A DNA stretch of 64,000 bases. Origin: Capitella teleta (taxonomy: Eukaryota; Annelida; Polychaeta; Capitellidae). Of this stretch, positions 38,788 through 52,205 are shown piece after piece. Both the position numbers and the translations under genes were made by a program. The stretch is taken from the NCBI GenBank assembly GCA_000328365.1, contig KB309986.1, positions 7,017-71,016 of the forward strand, in the 5' to 3' direction. The notes below the pieces were generated by a model. It saw nothing but the letters and a program-made list of their open reading frames with translations, was not told the origin of the DNA and made no database searches. The first letter of the stretch is position 1. Every line of letters begins with the position of its first letter.

Positions 38788-38957
38788 CACTAATTACACG
38801 ATCAAAGAATCGCTGTAAACAATGACGGTAAGTTAACGAGGCGTGCGCTTTACTGTTCTGTGAATCGTGCGGGGAGGCGCTGCTCGAAATTCAGGCGAGA
38901 AGGTGAGCTCGAACTCTAGTCAATACTCGCTAATTGCCCGATCAAAGACTCGCTGTT
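38788..38957 (+). promoter_or_regulatory. Paired TCF/LEF-like modules in a direct repeat
   Basis: CTAATTACACGATCAAAGAA followed by TCGCTGT (from 38790) and CTAATTGCCCGATCAAAGAC followed by TCGCTGT (from 38930) match at 24 of 27 positions. Each contains GATCAAAG, a TCF/LEF-type core, next to a TAATT homeodomain-type core. They lie about 2 kb upstream of Unc4-2. Enhancer function is inference. Confidence 0.4.
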
Positions 38958-41900
38958 CTGAGTTCAATGCGGGTTATAACCGCCTGTAAACCGATGCACC
39001 GGGGGATGGGATGGAAAGAGAAACGGGAGAGGGGGTGGCGGGGGGTAGATTTAATTTACCCAAGCAGGACACAGTGAGAAACTAAACGGAACACTTTAAG
39101 CAGATGTATACACACAGAAGACATTTTATTAGCCAAATCACATCAAAGAGCAGCAAGGAAATTGCAAATAGGAACATTAGATTTGCCCTTTGTGGGCACA
39201 CGACCTGCGTTTTACAACGAACCAAAAATGCTGCAGCATGTGTTAGAAAAACGGAGGTACTTTGAAGTCGGCCATCAGCTGAGAGATCTACTTTTATTGC
39301 TGCCACCAAGCAAGCAACCCAAAGTCACAATAAAGGCCTCACCGACCCTCCCTTTCACTCTAACAAATGTCATAAAAAGTATACATTAGCATTTTATAAG
39401 TTGTTGGTTCTAGTGATTTTTTACAACCTGTTCGCTGTCTGTCACGTCGTATCATCATTATTAGCATATTCTATTCAATTTACAGTTGATACTCGTAAAT
39501 AATCTATTTGCATAAACATGAGACTTTGCAGTTGTTAAACAAACGAATGCTGAACCCCCAGGTGTATATATAGAATACTGTGGCTGGCGTCATTGACCTC
39601 CAAGCGACCTATCACTTGGAACTATATATGGCTGGCTATGGGGATTCACTATAACAGATTCATTGTTAATTAATTCCAATTTATGCAACCTCAAGTAAAG
39701 GATCTGACCTTACCCAGTGACCCCCGGGGGACATGTTACCTATAATCCCTCCACCAGCCTTAAACGTAATAATAAATAGATCACTCGAGCTTTGAGATAA
39801 ACAATTATGCCTGAGAGTAAGAGAAGGACAAGAAAAAACGAACACGCACTTCCCTCAGAAAGCCGAAAACTTTTGTGCAAAATATAAACGTTCAAAATTA
39901 GTTATCGCCATTTTGTCAACTGCAAAGATATTAAATTATGATGGATGGGGTTTCTAAACACGAGTAGAGCATATTCAGAGCACATCTTTCCCTCTTTTAC
40001 CTTTATTTTATTTTTTTTTTTTTTTTTTTGCTTCTGTAATCTTTATAAATATGACAGAGATTAATTGCAAAAGTCCGCCTATTGTGTGATTCCTGTGTAT
40101 TTATGTTTTCCATGTTTCATGTGTACGAAAAGGTTGCTTTTTAACTTTATATAAAGTTATAACTTATAAACGTAAGTGTATATCATTATAATGGTGATGC
40201 GTTCTTGTGATGTCAAATAGAATCATTAGGTAAGTCTTGGGACTTGTAGACTTTTAAAAGAAAATGAAAAAAAAAAAAAACTATTGATTTGAATTGCACT
40301 ATAATATATAATGTGTTATATTCCGGTATATAGTAATGTATTATGATGGAAAGAAAACAAATCAACCAAAACCAGTGTACACGGTGTTGCAATTGGCAAT
40401 TGGTGCACAGTATGCATGTCTATTGACTAATACATAGTACATGCCAAGAAAGCATGGGCCCCTAAATCAGGTACGAGGTGATTTTTTTGTCTCTTAGAAG
40501 CTAACGAGGTAAGTTCGACCTCTGCTAAATTGTTGTTCGATAAAAGCATATGATCAAATAATGACTGCAACCAAAACGGGTTCGTTGATGAAACACTAAA
40601 ATTTCCACACACAATATCAAGACATCATATAAAATTATAGCGAATAAACTGTGTATCTATAGCATATATAATATTCATTCGGCCAAGACGACAAGATTAA
40701 TGACCTCTCTTAATATTATATTCAATTACTTTCAAGTGCTGGCGAGACCCTGAAACGTCACACGAGCGACATCGAAGTTAGTCCTGGATTCGCTTGATGT
40801 TTATTGATGTGGCTAACTTCAAACGAAAGTTTCATAGATTGATTTGACCCTTAAATGTGCAATGACTTCAGACGAGTAAAGAGCGCGCATCAAAATCCGA
40901 TGACTGTGACGCGAGCAGGAGTCAGACTCATGATCCGAGCAATGAGTGTGGTTGCTCGCTCGAAGTAAAGCAACAGGAAAGTCACAGATATAAGTTTAAG
41001 CTAACCGTGTGCTGTGAGTAATGACCACTCTGTGTACTGGTCACATGCCGTTATAGTACATATACTAGTAAGTATTGGAATCTCTGCGCTTTGCAGAGAT
41101 AAAAACGAAATTAAAATAATATAATGAGTGTCGATTTCCTGCCTCCATTACATAGATTAGAGTAAGTCAATCAAATTGGAATTCGATCTTTCCCAGGAGA
41201 CGTTTTGGTTTAATACGTTTCTTGCAGAACAGATGTTGTGAGGATTCCGTCATTAGGAGTGATCACTGCGTAAGATTACAACAGTCATGAACACGTAGTG
41301 GTAAAAGGGTTTAATTTATGCACTCATATGGCAGTTAAAGCGGTCGGTTTGTACTCTGTTTAGGGCTTTATGTGTATACTATTATGACCCTAGTATTCAG
41401 GTGTACACAGCCAGCTGCGTTGCAAGTGTCTCGATCTGTTCTTTGAGCATTTGACAGAATGTGAATAGAGCCATAAGGCGCGCAAGTTTATTATAACGGT
41501 ATTGAGCAATTTCGAATTATGCAATATCCTAATATAATCTGATTTGCATGAAAGTGAAAGTGTGTTTTGGTACAGCGCCCGCATGTGTCGATGCATAACG
41601 GATATTTCATTATTCTATAATCTGACAAACAATTCTATCGCATTGAAAGAGTGGACATATAAATTCATATTGACTCAAATCAATTTCAAATTATAATCAT
41701 TATTCAATAATATTCAGCAATCAATTGAGAGCGCCGTATAACATTCCGTCGTGAAATATTACATTGCACCATTAAAAAAAGGAAATCATTTATTCTATTA
41801 CATAACAATGTGTATTATAGCACTCAATCCTATGATATAAAGGATGCGTAATTTAAATGACTGCATAGAGACAATTATATTTTCTACAATCGCGTAATAA

Positions 41901-43033
41901 TGCACTTAACGCTGGTAACTGATGTGGGGTTCGCATGTTGATTCCGTCTCCTACAGAAGACTGTTTTGCATGTAAATGCCGCGAATGCAATTGTGAGATT
42001 TCAGATTCGACGCCGTTGAAGCCAGTGATCCAAGTTAACCTCATGTCACATCAGACCAAGTATTTCAGATGAACACATCGCGATTTAAGCGCATGATTAA
42101 TGAGCGATAATTCGTAGATAACAGCGGTGTATACCCCCCTGCCCTCTGCGACACGCGGACTGCGCGCAATCTATACCCATTTTCGCCTCTCAATTTGAAC
42201 CCCATCTACAGGTGAACTTTGTTACTGAAACCTTGAAATAAATATTTCAATCTATCAAGTTTGTCTGCGTATTGAGATCAGTTTAGACATGAATTCATGG
42301 GTTGGACGATCATTTGAATAATAGTTTTATTTTTCAATTAGTGTGTACATATAGTATTGTGGCTGTTCTTAGTACACCTGGGAGTCGAGGCTTGATAAGT
42401 GGGGTGGGGTACTTTGGTTGTAATTGATATCTACGCCGAGATGCAAACTTTAACAAACCATTTATCCAGTCAATGTGACACAAAGGCACCTTTGAAACTC
42501 GTGTATTTTTCTTTCCTGCTTTTAAAAGCAGAGGTAATTTATCAAGCACTTGCACCGCCAAGTCGTTCTTGAAGATTTAATTAGCAGCTCAGGTAGGAAA
42601 GTTCAGAGGAAGAAGAGAAGAAAAAATCAACGCAACGCAATATTCAAAAGAGGTTTTGTGAGAACTTTGTGAATTGGAATGAATTTTGTTCACTTTTGAA
42701 AGCGGAATAAATAGTAAGCGTCAGAATCGCTGATAGATAAATGATTAAATGGCCGCACTTGAGATGGGATTTAATTAAGGGTTCTGTGATGGCTTCATTT
42801 GAGAGTCAGAGAACCAGCTGAAGGAAAGACGTAAACAGATTTAAAGAGACAAAATGAAACAGACTGAAACCGGAAACTGATCGAGGGTTATTTTAAAGGA
42901 GGAAATTTACTTAATGGAAAGAGAATAATAGAAAATATACGCACAGGAATTATGTCATACAAAAACAAACAAAAATATATACTAAGCACATTCAAGACAG
43001 GCTGTAAAATAAAACTTGCACTATCAGTATAGG

Positions 43034-43070
<37 letters not shown>
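43034..43070. repeat. 37-base poly(A) tract
   Basis: Uninterrupted A run in non-coding sequence. Confidence 0.95.
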
Positions 43071-43072
<2 letters not shown>

Positions 43073-43617
43073 AGAGAGAAATGCAACTGAAATATCGAAA
43101 CAGACAGAGCGAAAGAGACAAAATAAGAGAATGATTTTATTTTTAATGAACCGTGAGAAGTGAGCAATCGGCGCAGGTGTATCACCTGCATTAAACGAGG
43201 GAATCCCAAGGGATCTCTGAGTTGCTTTAGCGCTGGTCAACAACACCATTTGGCCGGTTAGTGATTACGCAATAATCCGCACAAAACGATCATTTATCTT
43301 TCACCTGTGCGAGTATTCAACTTATTGGGACGGATTATTGTGCTATATATACGATAAAATCATTTTCAGCTTTGCAGCAATCATCTTTTATTGACACCCG
43401 GATAAACTGAAAGGCAGGAAACTCTCTTATCAGGATTATCTCATGCGAGTGCTCAAATTCGCTTTCATGTAACAATTGTCACTTCGTGCTAAACACGCAA
43501 CGATGATTTAATATTTCACCCGTCTCGCTATTTTATTTATCAAGCGCGGAGGAGCAAAGGTTTTGTTTATGAGTGATGAGGTAATCGGAAGTGGAACTGC
43601 TTTTCTTGACTTTTCGT

Positions 43618-43810
43618 CACGTGCCACGTGAACACGTGTCAAGCGCGGGAACGGCGTTCAAGACGCTTTGCACAAAACCAATCGAAGAGGCAGGCACGTG
43701 GATCAGCACTCAGTGCAAATACTCGTGAGGGGGTCAGCACTAGTCTTATGCAATGATTGGAACACTGGTTCAACTGCCAGCCTGACAACCAGTACAATGA
43801 GACACACGTG
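43618..43810. promoter_or_regulatory. E-box cluster: five CACGTG sites
   Basis: CACGTG occurs at 43618, 43625 and 43633 (three sites in 21 bases, separated by one and two bases), then at 43695 and 43805. CACGTG is the class B E-box bound by Myc/Max, USF, MITF/TFE and CLOCK-type bHLH factors. It lies about 6.8 kb upstream of Unc4-2 with no other gene near. Function is inferred from motif density alone. Confidence 0.45.
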
Positions 43811-46800
43811 CCGACTACATCCAGGTGCATGTTCGCTGGATGCGATCTGACGACAACAACTTCTTCTCTCATCAAGTCAACCTGCATTCTCCTCTTTGGT
43901 AAATTGAATTTTCTGTAACACGAGCTTACCCCTCAAAAAAAAAAAACAATTTGAGAAAAGAAAAACACCAATAAAAATAAACAATTGAAACCCCCCACAT
44001 TAAGGACCTCCCATATACACATACTTATGCATGCACTCTTGCTAAAACACGCTCATAAACTTGTTTAAGTATTTAAGTTAAACAAAAATTTCTCCGTTTT
44101 TCCCTTTGAGGAGGGGGTAAGGAGGAGACTGAAAGGGGTGAGAAAAGACCTATAATTGATTCGCTCATTTTTCCTCTTGCTTCCAAGTTATTAATGATCC
44201 ATAATTACAGGTTTTCAAAATCTTTGTGAGACCCCGTCGCACAAACTGAAAAAAAAAAGAGACCGCGATGAAGATGTCTATATGCCCTCTGAAAGGGGGT
44301 TAGGGCAGCCACACTTTATTCTTCCTTTGATGTCAATTTATTTGAATTTATTTTAATTACTGTAGGCTCGCATCCATCACGGTCTTGTTATGCATTCCTC
44401 CGGCCCACACCCCCTTGGCTAGGGCCTTCCCCCGGGGCTACACTCGTATCAATCATCTCCGGTAGAGGGCAGGTTCATTTACCCGAATCAGCCGCCGCAT
44501 CTGCCGCCAAAGTTGCCTCTTTTTAAAGCGATCATCAACAGGGAGATTTATGCCCTGGCTTCCAACCCTTGGGGGTCAATGTGGCTGTCAGCTCTCCTGC
44601 GATTTCAATTATGATTTTCGGATTCATAACATCTATACACATTGTCAGGTGTGCATTTTGAAGTGCAGGCCCCGCCCACATCCTTGCGCGGGGTGATCAG
44701 CTTTTGTGTTTCTTGCTTGTTGCTGGGGTTTCTTTTTATCACAGGGCATGCGCAAACGATCACTTCCGGTGTACGTACTGAATATTGGCCAACTTAGAAC
44801 TAACAGAGTCAGCTCCCTCGTCTTTTATTTATTCAAATATTATCTACCAAAATTGAAATTAAATTAACACAATACCACCACGCACGCACGCAGCACACTA
44901 GTATTACAATTACTGCTAATTATACAAGACAATCAATCATCAACCAAAGGTGAATAACTCAATTACCTGAGAACCTCATCAGTGGTTAGAAGAGGTGTGT
45001 ATTTGCGGCACCCACAGAACAATCGTCATCAATAGAGGGGCTATTACGCTGGCATTTACTGTTGACGAACGACATGAAGCAACGATCAATTGAGCCAACA
45101 GCGCCTCTTAAACAAACACAGGTAGGGAAGCACACTGAGTGCAGTGGCACAATCGAATCAATCATCATCGATTTCTTATCGGTCTTCATAATTTAATCTA
45201 CGGATTCCTAATTGAAGGTGCTTACGCCATTGATCTGTTAACTGTAGATCTTCCCTGTAATCACCCAGATGAGATAATTACTATTCAGGTAGCTACAGGT
45301 ATATGATAGCAAATGAAATGAGCAATTTTATTGATGATGAATCAAACTTACGTAAACCGCTTCATTGAGCTGGTATACATATTAATTTCGCACTGTACAT
45401 TTAAAATATTATTTGTATCAACAGGTATATTTTTACTATTATATAACTATTCAAATTGGTGAGCTGAATATTTCCAATCCGAAATCCAAACTTCTGAACT
45501 GAAGCCTATTATTATACTCGTATAATTTTAAGGTGTTATAGAAAAATAAAGGGTGCTTTGAATTGTTATTGGATTGATTGATTATCGAATGTCTCAAGTA
45601 GCATATGGTCAGAAAGAAACTGAAAATAGGCAGTGATTAAGTGTTACAGGAAGGTACGCCTCCCCTCGATCATCTTAAATAGCTTTGTCCGCTTTTTAAC
45701 GACGTATAATCATACGTTTCTCTGTTCAGGTGTGCTCTTTGGTGCTTTGACGACAACCCCACCCTCTTTAACCGAACCCTATCATTAGCATCAGGCGGAT
45801 GGCTGATAATAGGAGTAAGCCAGCGACACAAGTGTGAAATACTAACCACCTTGTAATGAATTACAAGTCAACTATGTATTACACACCTTCGAGTACTTTT
45901 TTTGGTAAGAAGTATAGAGAAAAAAAAAATGAAGAAAAAAAAATCGAATTTGCTATTTTATATTTACAATTTAACACCCTTTCTATGATTTCCCCAGGGA
46001 TACGTTAACACCCCCCAGGTGTTGGTATGCTGATCAGGTGTCCCCGCTTGGTCAGTTCTTCAGATCAAAGTGAAATAAACCCAGAGGCTAATTGAAGAAC
46101 AAATATACACAGTGGACGAACTACCACGCTATAACACACACGTGAAAATCCAATGAACATCCCTTTATAACGACTCTCAAACGTAAGTCTTTCAACTATG
46201 GCTCAAATTACAATTCTTATATTTCAGAATGCCTTTAGAGGTCTACTGTGTGCCCACATATTACACGTGCAGGTATAGATACGATCAAAGACATGGGTTA
46301 AAACTATTCCCCTTCGGTGAGTATAATCAGCCCGATCAAGCAGCATATGGGGCGCAGTCTGGTCAGTACCCAGCGCCCCTTAGCAGAAATAGAGACATCA
46401 GGGGCTGGGGGAGGGCTTTACAATTACACCTATCGCTTTACCGAAGGTAATGACAATGTGTCGCGTACTAACTAGAATGAATGGCTTTATAAAACGAGGC
46501 ATTCCAGAGTCCTTAGCGACGGGGCGGGGGTCGTACGTGGGGTTCCCTCTACCCCACCCTCACGCCAGCGACACATGACAGTTGAAAAATCGCTAGGGTT
46601 GATTTTATTAGGAAATAATGCTCGTTTCGTTTCTGTGTGACTGCGCTTTCTCGACTGCTTCAGCGAGTTTCGCGGTGATCATTTCATTTGGAACACCCTG
46701 TTCCAATATGGCCGACTTCTTCTACATCCGGTTGTGAATCTTCTCCGAGTCTTTCAATTGAAATTGGATTGTTTGATTGTTTCTTGTCTCAATGCTTACT

Positions 46801-47496
46801 TTGCATATTCATTGATTACTCTTCGGTTTTATTGGAGTTGATGCATCACCTCTGCTTTTAACTCCGATTGAAGAGGTCGTCGACCGGAGATAGCGCCTGA
46901 CACCTCACACTCCTCACTCAGCTCGTTATTCAACCACAAAGGCTCCCAGATAGCATTGAATAAAACCTCAGCGAAATCAGAAATACGTAATTGTATCCCC
47001 TTTTCTGCAAAGGTGTCTCAGCCACTGCTTCAAGGCGCCCTCTGTTGTTTCATGCTATAGAATTCGAAAGCTTCCAAGAATATTCAGTATTAAAGTTTCG
47101 CGTTCTCATAGAAACTTTACTATTGTACCAAGTACGGATGTTATTGAATTATTAATATACTTTTACGAACGTGCGATGCATTAACATTTTTGAAATACAT
47201 GTACGTGTATATAATATACCATAATATTAAGAAAAATTGGCTTGAATCGAACATTTTGTTAGCAACAGCTGGTATTTCAAAACTTCATTCAAAGGAAATG
47301 ATTTAATTGACATATTTTTATATAATTATATATATTTTAATCACTTCACGAGAAATTAAAATCAATACCCTCTTTTTATTGTATCAAAAATTGAAAATTC
47401 TATATTTCATTTAAATCATTATTTTAGCCGAAGGAAATGATGAAATAGACGCTGACTTTAAAATCGATTTTATGCCATGAATCTGTGTACGAAAAA

Positions 47497-47530
<34 letters not shown>

Positions 47531-47752
47531 AACCTACTTTAATAAGTGTGCGAAGTATTTGATTTTCATAATATAGATAATACATTAATAAGATAGACAA
47601 GTTTGACAGTCTACTTAATTAAACGAAATTATCGCAATGCGCTGATTTCACTGTCCCATACGAATAATTCAAGATTCAAAATCGACACTTAATTAAAGCA
47701 CTAATTGCACACTTAATGATTACGTGAGATATGTGAGCAAAATTCTTGAAAT
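43811..47752. other. No gene seen; distal 5' flank
   Basis: Non-coding, AT-rich, with short A-runs and a CACGCACGCACGCAG tract near 44879. One exon-like open frame at 46229-46450 is bounded by a TTTCAG (46226) and a GTAATG donor-like site, but the product is not recognisable and there is no partner exon. Confidence 0.4.
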
Positions 47753-47823
47753 ATAAAATTTTCGACTAAATCCGAAACTCTCGATATAATATCGAGAGTT
47801 TCGGATTTAGTCGATAATTTTAT
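47753..47823. repeat. Near-perfect 71 bp palindrome
   Basis: Arms of 26 bases (TCGACTAAATCCGAAACTCT plus CGATAT, 47762-47787) are exactly inverted at 47789-47814 around a single A. With one mismatch the symmetry extends to about 35 bases per arm (ATAAAATT...AATTTTAT). As DNA it can form a cruciform and as RNA a hairpin. No recognised element family. Confidence 0.95.
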
Positions 47824-49340
47824 GTCCTCAAAATGGTTCTCCCTCGATTCCCTTGAACCATTTCCACCAAGCTCCTTCCTTATCAAGAGACCCCACTTGA
47901 CTTTGCCCCGCGGCCACGTGACATCCTACACCCAGGAAATGGTTCGGTGGTTTTCCGGTGACTTCGACTAATAGCCACCCTCTCCCAAGTCATCAGTCGT
48001 CAATCAATCTATCAGGTCCATCAGCCAAAAGAAGTGATTTCGAAGTCCTCCTCTTAAATACATTCTTGGCTTTAAGTTAAAGTTAACTTTAATGAGCTTC
48101 ATCCCCTCGTAAGACGACTTTTATACATTTTGAGAGAAAAGACTCAAGAGGGGTTTTTGATTTCGAATTTTTTTCCTTTATCAAATTGAGTTTTACAGAT
48201 TTGAATAGAAAGCGAGCACTGATTAGCGTATTTACTGTGGGTGAGCCCCTTTTCATTTAGACATGTCTAAATCCTATTAGCTACTTATGGGTTAGAATTT
48301 CATTTCAAGTGATTTCCTACTAACTGACTATAGTTTACTTAGTCAACTGAAAATATACATGTATATTTAAATTGTGAAGTGTAAATTGTTATACACTTTT
48401 ATCGGTAATGTGGCTGAATCTAGATTTATATGAGTGCATAAGGAAGAGAATGATGATGAATTGGGAGATCTTGAAGAGAACTATAGGGATCAGCCTCCCA
48501 TTGTTTCGTCATCAGGGCTGTTTATCGATAATTTGGTTCCTTCCACAGATTTCCCGGACTGCAGGATATCTGGCGTTTATTTCTGGGGCCCGTCAGTATT
48601 CCTATAATTATCGGAGGATGGGTTTTGCAATCACTGTATTCCCTGGTGAGGATACTGACTCTAGTTTCTCACCTTTACTTCAGTGGGAATTTCGTGCAAA
48701 TTCATCGGTTCCGACTGGACATCTCTGTCACTTTTCGCGATGCTGTTGACGCTGCCGGGGCCATCAATTTTGTCATCGCAAATCACAAAAGTCTCTTTCT
48801 ACAGACGAGCCATTGTCATCAACGCCCTGCGCGATATTGTCCTTCCAGATCCGCATGTGCATGTTCGAGCAGAAACCAATGAGTCACAAGGGACGTTGGT
48901 CAAACTACACGCACTGATAGCGTTGATTGCATTACAGTAGTCTAATCGATACATCTGTATATGATATAAAAGACAATGTGTTTGGAGAAGGATGGTATTA
49001 GGAGTACATTTTATGCATGCATCTGTTCGGGGAAACAACTCACAACAGTTGAGTTGCAAGGTAGCTAACAGGTTAGTCCGTTAGCAAATTAGATGCCTGA
49101 TTCCTTGGGTAGTTCACTGATTGATTGACTAATGGAGCGTTGGAGGCTACGTGCTAACACATTTGAAGGTGAAATCATGAATTCCAGGTCAGGCAATTTC
49201 CATATTTTGAAATTTTCTTCCTTTTCTTGATCACGAAGCAATTGCACCACGAATGAGTCGATAGTATTGTCCTACAAAACGCCCATTTTTTTTCTGAGCC
49301 CAGGAAACTATGAGTAATCAGAACGCACAGTCGATTATAC
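47824..49340. other. No recognised gene; one long open stretch
   Basis: A plus-strand frame is open over about 115 codons to a stop at 48882 and has a hydrophobic middle (P-I-I-I-G-G-W-V-L near 48610). I cannot assign it to a family and see no matching exons. A CACGTG lies at 47915. Confidence 0.35.
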
Positions 49341-49344
49341 GTTC

Positions 49345-49850
49345 ATAACGCTTAGCTGGCATTTTTGACTGGGGTATCGAGATTATTCATAACGCATTAT
49401 ATATGCCGATAACAATAACCACAACGCACCTTTCAACATTATTGATGAAGTGCGTTATGATTTCAGACATAAGCCATATGAGAGTTTTCCTAAATAGTAA
49501 ATGCTAACACCAGCACAGGGACGAGTGTTTACAAAGTAAAGCCTCGAAATACACACGGGATTCCGTGTGGTTTGACTTCTAAGCGATGAATCTGGAGGTA
49601 TGCTACTCGGTAGATATAAGTCGATTAAAGTACGCATTTCTTTCCTTTTACATATTTTATTTTATTTTTATTTTTTATTTTTTTCGTCTGTAAATAACGT
49701 TCACAATTGCAACTAATCACGTGGCATTCAATTACAGCAAACGCAGTTTTGCTGGTACTTTGTATCCATGTGGACAGGCCAACACATAGTAGGGAAGGAA
49801 CCATGAGAATCATAACGCCTTTTCAATTATTCGGTAATCATAACGCACAA
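49345..49850. repeat. ATAACGCA-type iterons (second site)
   Basis: ATAACGCA or one-base variants occur at 49345, 49389, 49812 and 49840, and TGCGTTAT (the complement) at 49451. The words resemble the cluster at 2256-2316, and the flank after 49840 (CACAAGAAACGAGACCG) resembles that after 2309. They probably belong to the same dispersed element family. Confidence 0.45.
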
Positions 49851-50139
49851 GAAACGAGACCGTCGTCGATTTTGCCCGTGTACTACTTTCTACCAAGAGT
49901 AGACCTAATAATTCAGACGTACACAGCGCTTTCGTTGTTGTAGATCGCAGCTATATCCTTTCACCTAGTGTGGAAATCCCTAATTTACTTATAATGCAAA
50001 AATCACTGCGATTAAAAAAACAAAAAAATGGATAGCCTTAATATTACAGACGACCCTGACTGTCACTTGTGTTGTTCTTTGGGGTGGCGTGTTTAATTCT
50101 GATGGGGAATCCTGGCGCAGAACCGCCTGTGCACCGATG

Positions 50140-51092
50140 TTAGAAAGGAGCTTCATTGGATGATATCTGACTGACTTTGTGTTGCCTATTCTTGGCTAAA
50201 GCGAGTGGGCGGACCGACAGTCCCTCACTCCCCCAGAAATCATTTCTGAATTCACGAATCTTCCAAGCGTAGATCAACGGATTCAGCGATGCATTAACTA
50301 CAGGTAAGATCTTAGATGCTTCCAAAAGCATACGGAACCATCCAGGTATGTTTCCTCTTAGCAAGGTTTTCGTTCCAAGAAGAACAATCATGTTCAAAAT
50401 GATATACGGCGTCCGACAAACGTAGAATACACCGACCACCGCCAGAAGCATCTTGTATACTGCGATTTCATCCGTAGTTGCTCTGTTTCGGTGCCACTCT
50501 TACTAATGGCGACAGTACATATGACAAGGTTCAGAACATCAACTAGAATGACAACAATGAACAAAGTGAGAAGAAAGAAGTTGATGGAGTAAGCCTTGGG
50601 TGAATGCGGTGAATGCTGACGTGATCAGGTTGCCAGTGGTTCAATCCGAATATAGGAAGGCTGGCCACTCCTACCATACCATAGCACAGCTAGCAATTGT
50701 GAAGTGTTTGACGAGAGGTTTCGTCACCAAACTTACGCAATGGAAAGGAAACCGGATACTGATTATTCGATCAAAACTTAAACTGAGCGAGAGCAGAGCG
50801 ATCAAGGATGCCCAAGCCATGATCGAGCATCACGGGGCATCACGAGGCACAGATAGGCCCACATGTATTTGTGTCTTGATGCCTGAAGCTGTCTGTCGAC
50901 TTCGATATGGCTCACTGAAAAATAGAACGGGGCAATTGCACTGGCAGTTAAATCAGCAATCACCTGGTTGACCAACCGTAGATTTGTTGGACTCTGGAGT
51001 TCTGGATGTTTGACGTAGGCCAGTAAAAGTAGAAGATTGTCAGCATATCGCAACCCTAGCAATGTGAGCCGTGGAATCACCAACAGAAGCAT
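50140..51092 (-). pseudogene. Class A (rhodopsin-type) GPCR pseudogene, single exon
   Basis: The minus strand carries the pieces of a seven-helix receptor in the right order but in different frames. From 51092, helix 1 and 2 text N-L-L-L-L-L-A-Y-V-K-H-P-E-L-Q-S-P-T-N and A-D-L. Near 50790-50675, helix 3/4 text with F-D-R-I-I-S-I in place of DRY. Near 50590-50520, helix 5. From 50451, helix 6 and 7 ending N-P-L-I-Y-A-W-K (NPxxY) and a short tail. Frame changes lie near 50840 and 50450, and an in-frame stop at 50671. No splice sites rescue the breaks, so this reads as a decayed intronless receptor. Ligand class unknown; the helix 7 text recalls amine/melanocortin-like receptors. Confidence 0.75.
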
Positions 51093-51159
51093 CTTCCGTT
51101 GTTGCGTAATCTGTGGTCGCCTCTATTGTGTCTACCTTACGCAGGTTTTGGTATCAATA

Positions 51160-52166
51160 TAAATTTAGTGGGCGGATGGGGTAAATTTTAGATGGTTATG
51201 TTTGTGAGCAATATTAAGGCGCGACTTGAAGGTGCTGATTGATGGTGAGGTGACCACATGCTCCTATGCTATACTGTAATTAAAATCAATATTTGAGATA
51301 GAAATGAAATAACGCGAATCCTAATATATGATGCAAAGAAGGAAATGAAAAAAAAAAAAAAAAGAGTGGTTATTATTAGTTCAAAGAAGACATGCCTGTT
51401 ATGTAAACCAGGAATAAGGCTCTAATGTGTGACAGTGTAATGTTATGTTGTGAAAGTAATCATAGTGTGGTGTGTTATATAGCGGTTGAAAAATGCTGTA
51501 TTTGCAAATTGCTTCTTTGGAGACATCTATAGTGAACCAATAAATAAAGTTTACGTAATTATTAAAAACACACACAGTGAAATCCTGTTATTCGTGCATG
51601 AGGCCCCAAAAAAGTATTATATTTTCAGGGATTCATATAGTGGTTATTAAGACGTAGAATACTTGCCTTATAGGAGTATTTGCTCGTGGAATGAAAGTTA
51701 ATAATTATGCCCGCCTTATGAGTACTGGTGAGTATGAATTCGAAGCGATATATTTTATGAGCTTCCTCATAATATATTTTTTCGCACATCACGAGATGCT
51801 TAGTAATTTTCCTTAGACTGATCGACAGATCCATTATGATGTAGCATACGAAATCTCATTAATTAATTGCCTCAGGTAATAAATATATATTTTTTATCTA
51901 AAATGAAATACGATACCTTTTTCAATTGCAGTTATACCTGGAAAACATATCCAGAAAAATCCTGTGCTGCAAGTTAAGAGTTTGTGGGAACACTGGGTGC
52001 CAAAAGAAGAAACAATAGACTATAGTGTCTCATTGCACAGTATAAGGAAGAAGAGGAAATAATTGATTTACTTATTTTTATTATTCCATTCTATTTATTA
52101 TTAGTAGTATTATCATTTTTATTTTTTTTTAATTTATTTTTTATTTTTATTTTTTTTTATTATTAT

Positions 52167-52205
<39 letters not shown>

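Larger units (their letters stand above)
37754..43617. other. Non-coding 5' flank of Unc4-2, proximal part
   Basis: No gene supported. Features seen are the TCF/LEF-like pair (38788-38957), octamers at 39506 and 41542, a 14-base palindrome TACTACATGTAGTA near 38529, T- and A-runs (40010-40029, 40267-40280, 43034-43070) and a pyrimidine-rich stretch at 38180-38240. Short frames near 38070-38420 and 39082-39389 lack domains. Confidence 0.45.

Noticed and set aside
48408-48940. Overlapping plus-strand frames suggesting a membrane protein
   Set aside because: The hydrophobic stretch is not a known family, the frames compete with each other, and there is no splice partner. It is kept only as a note in the region entry.
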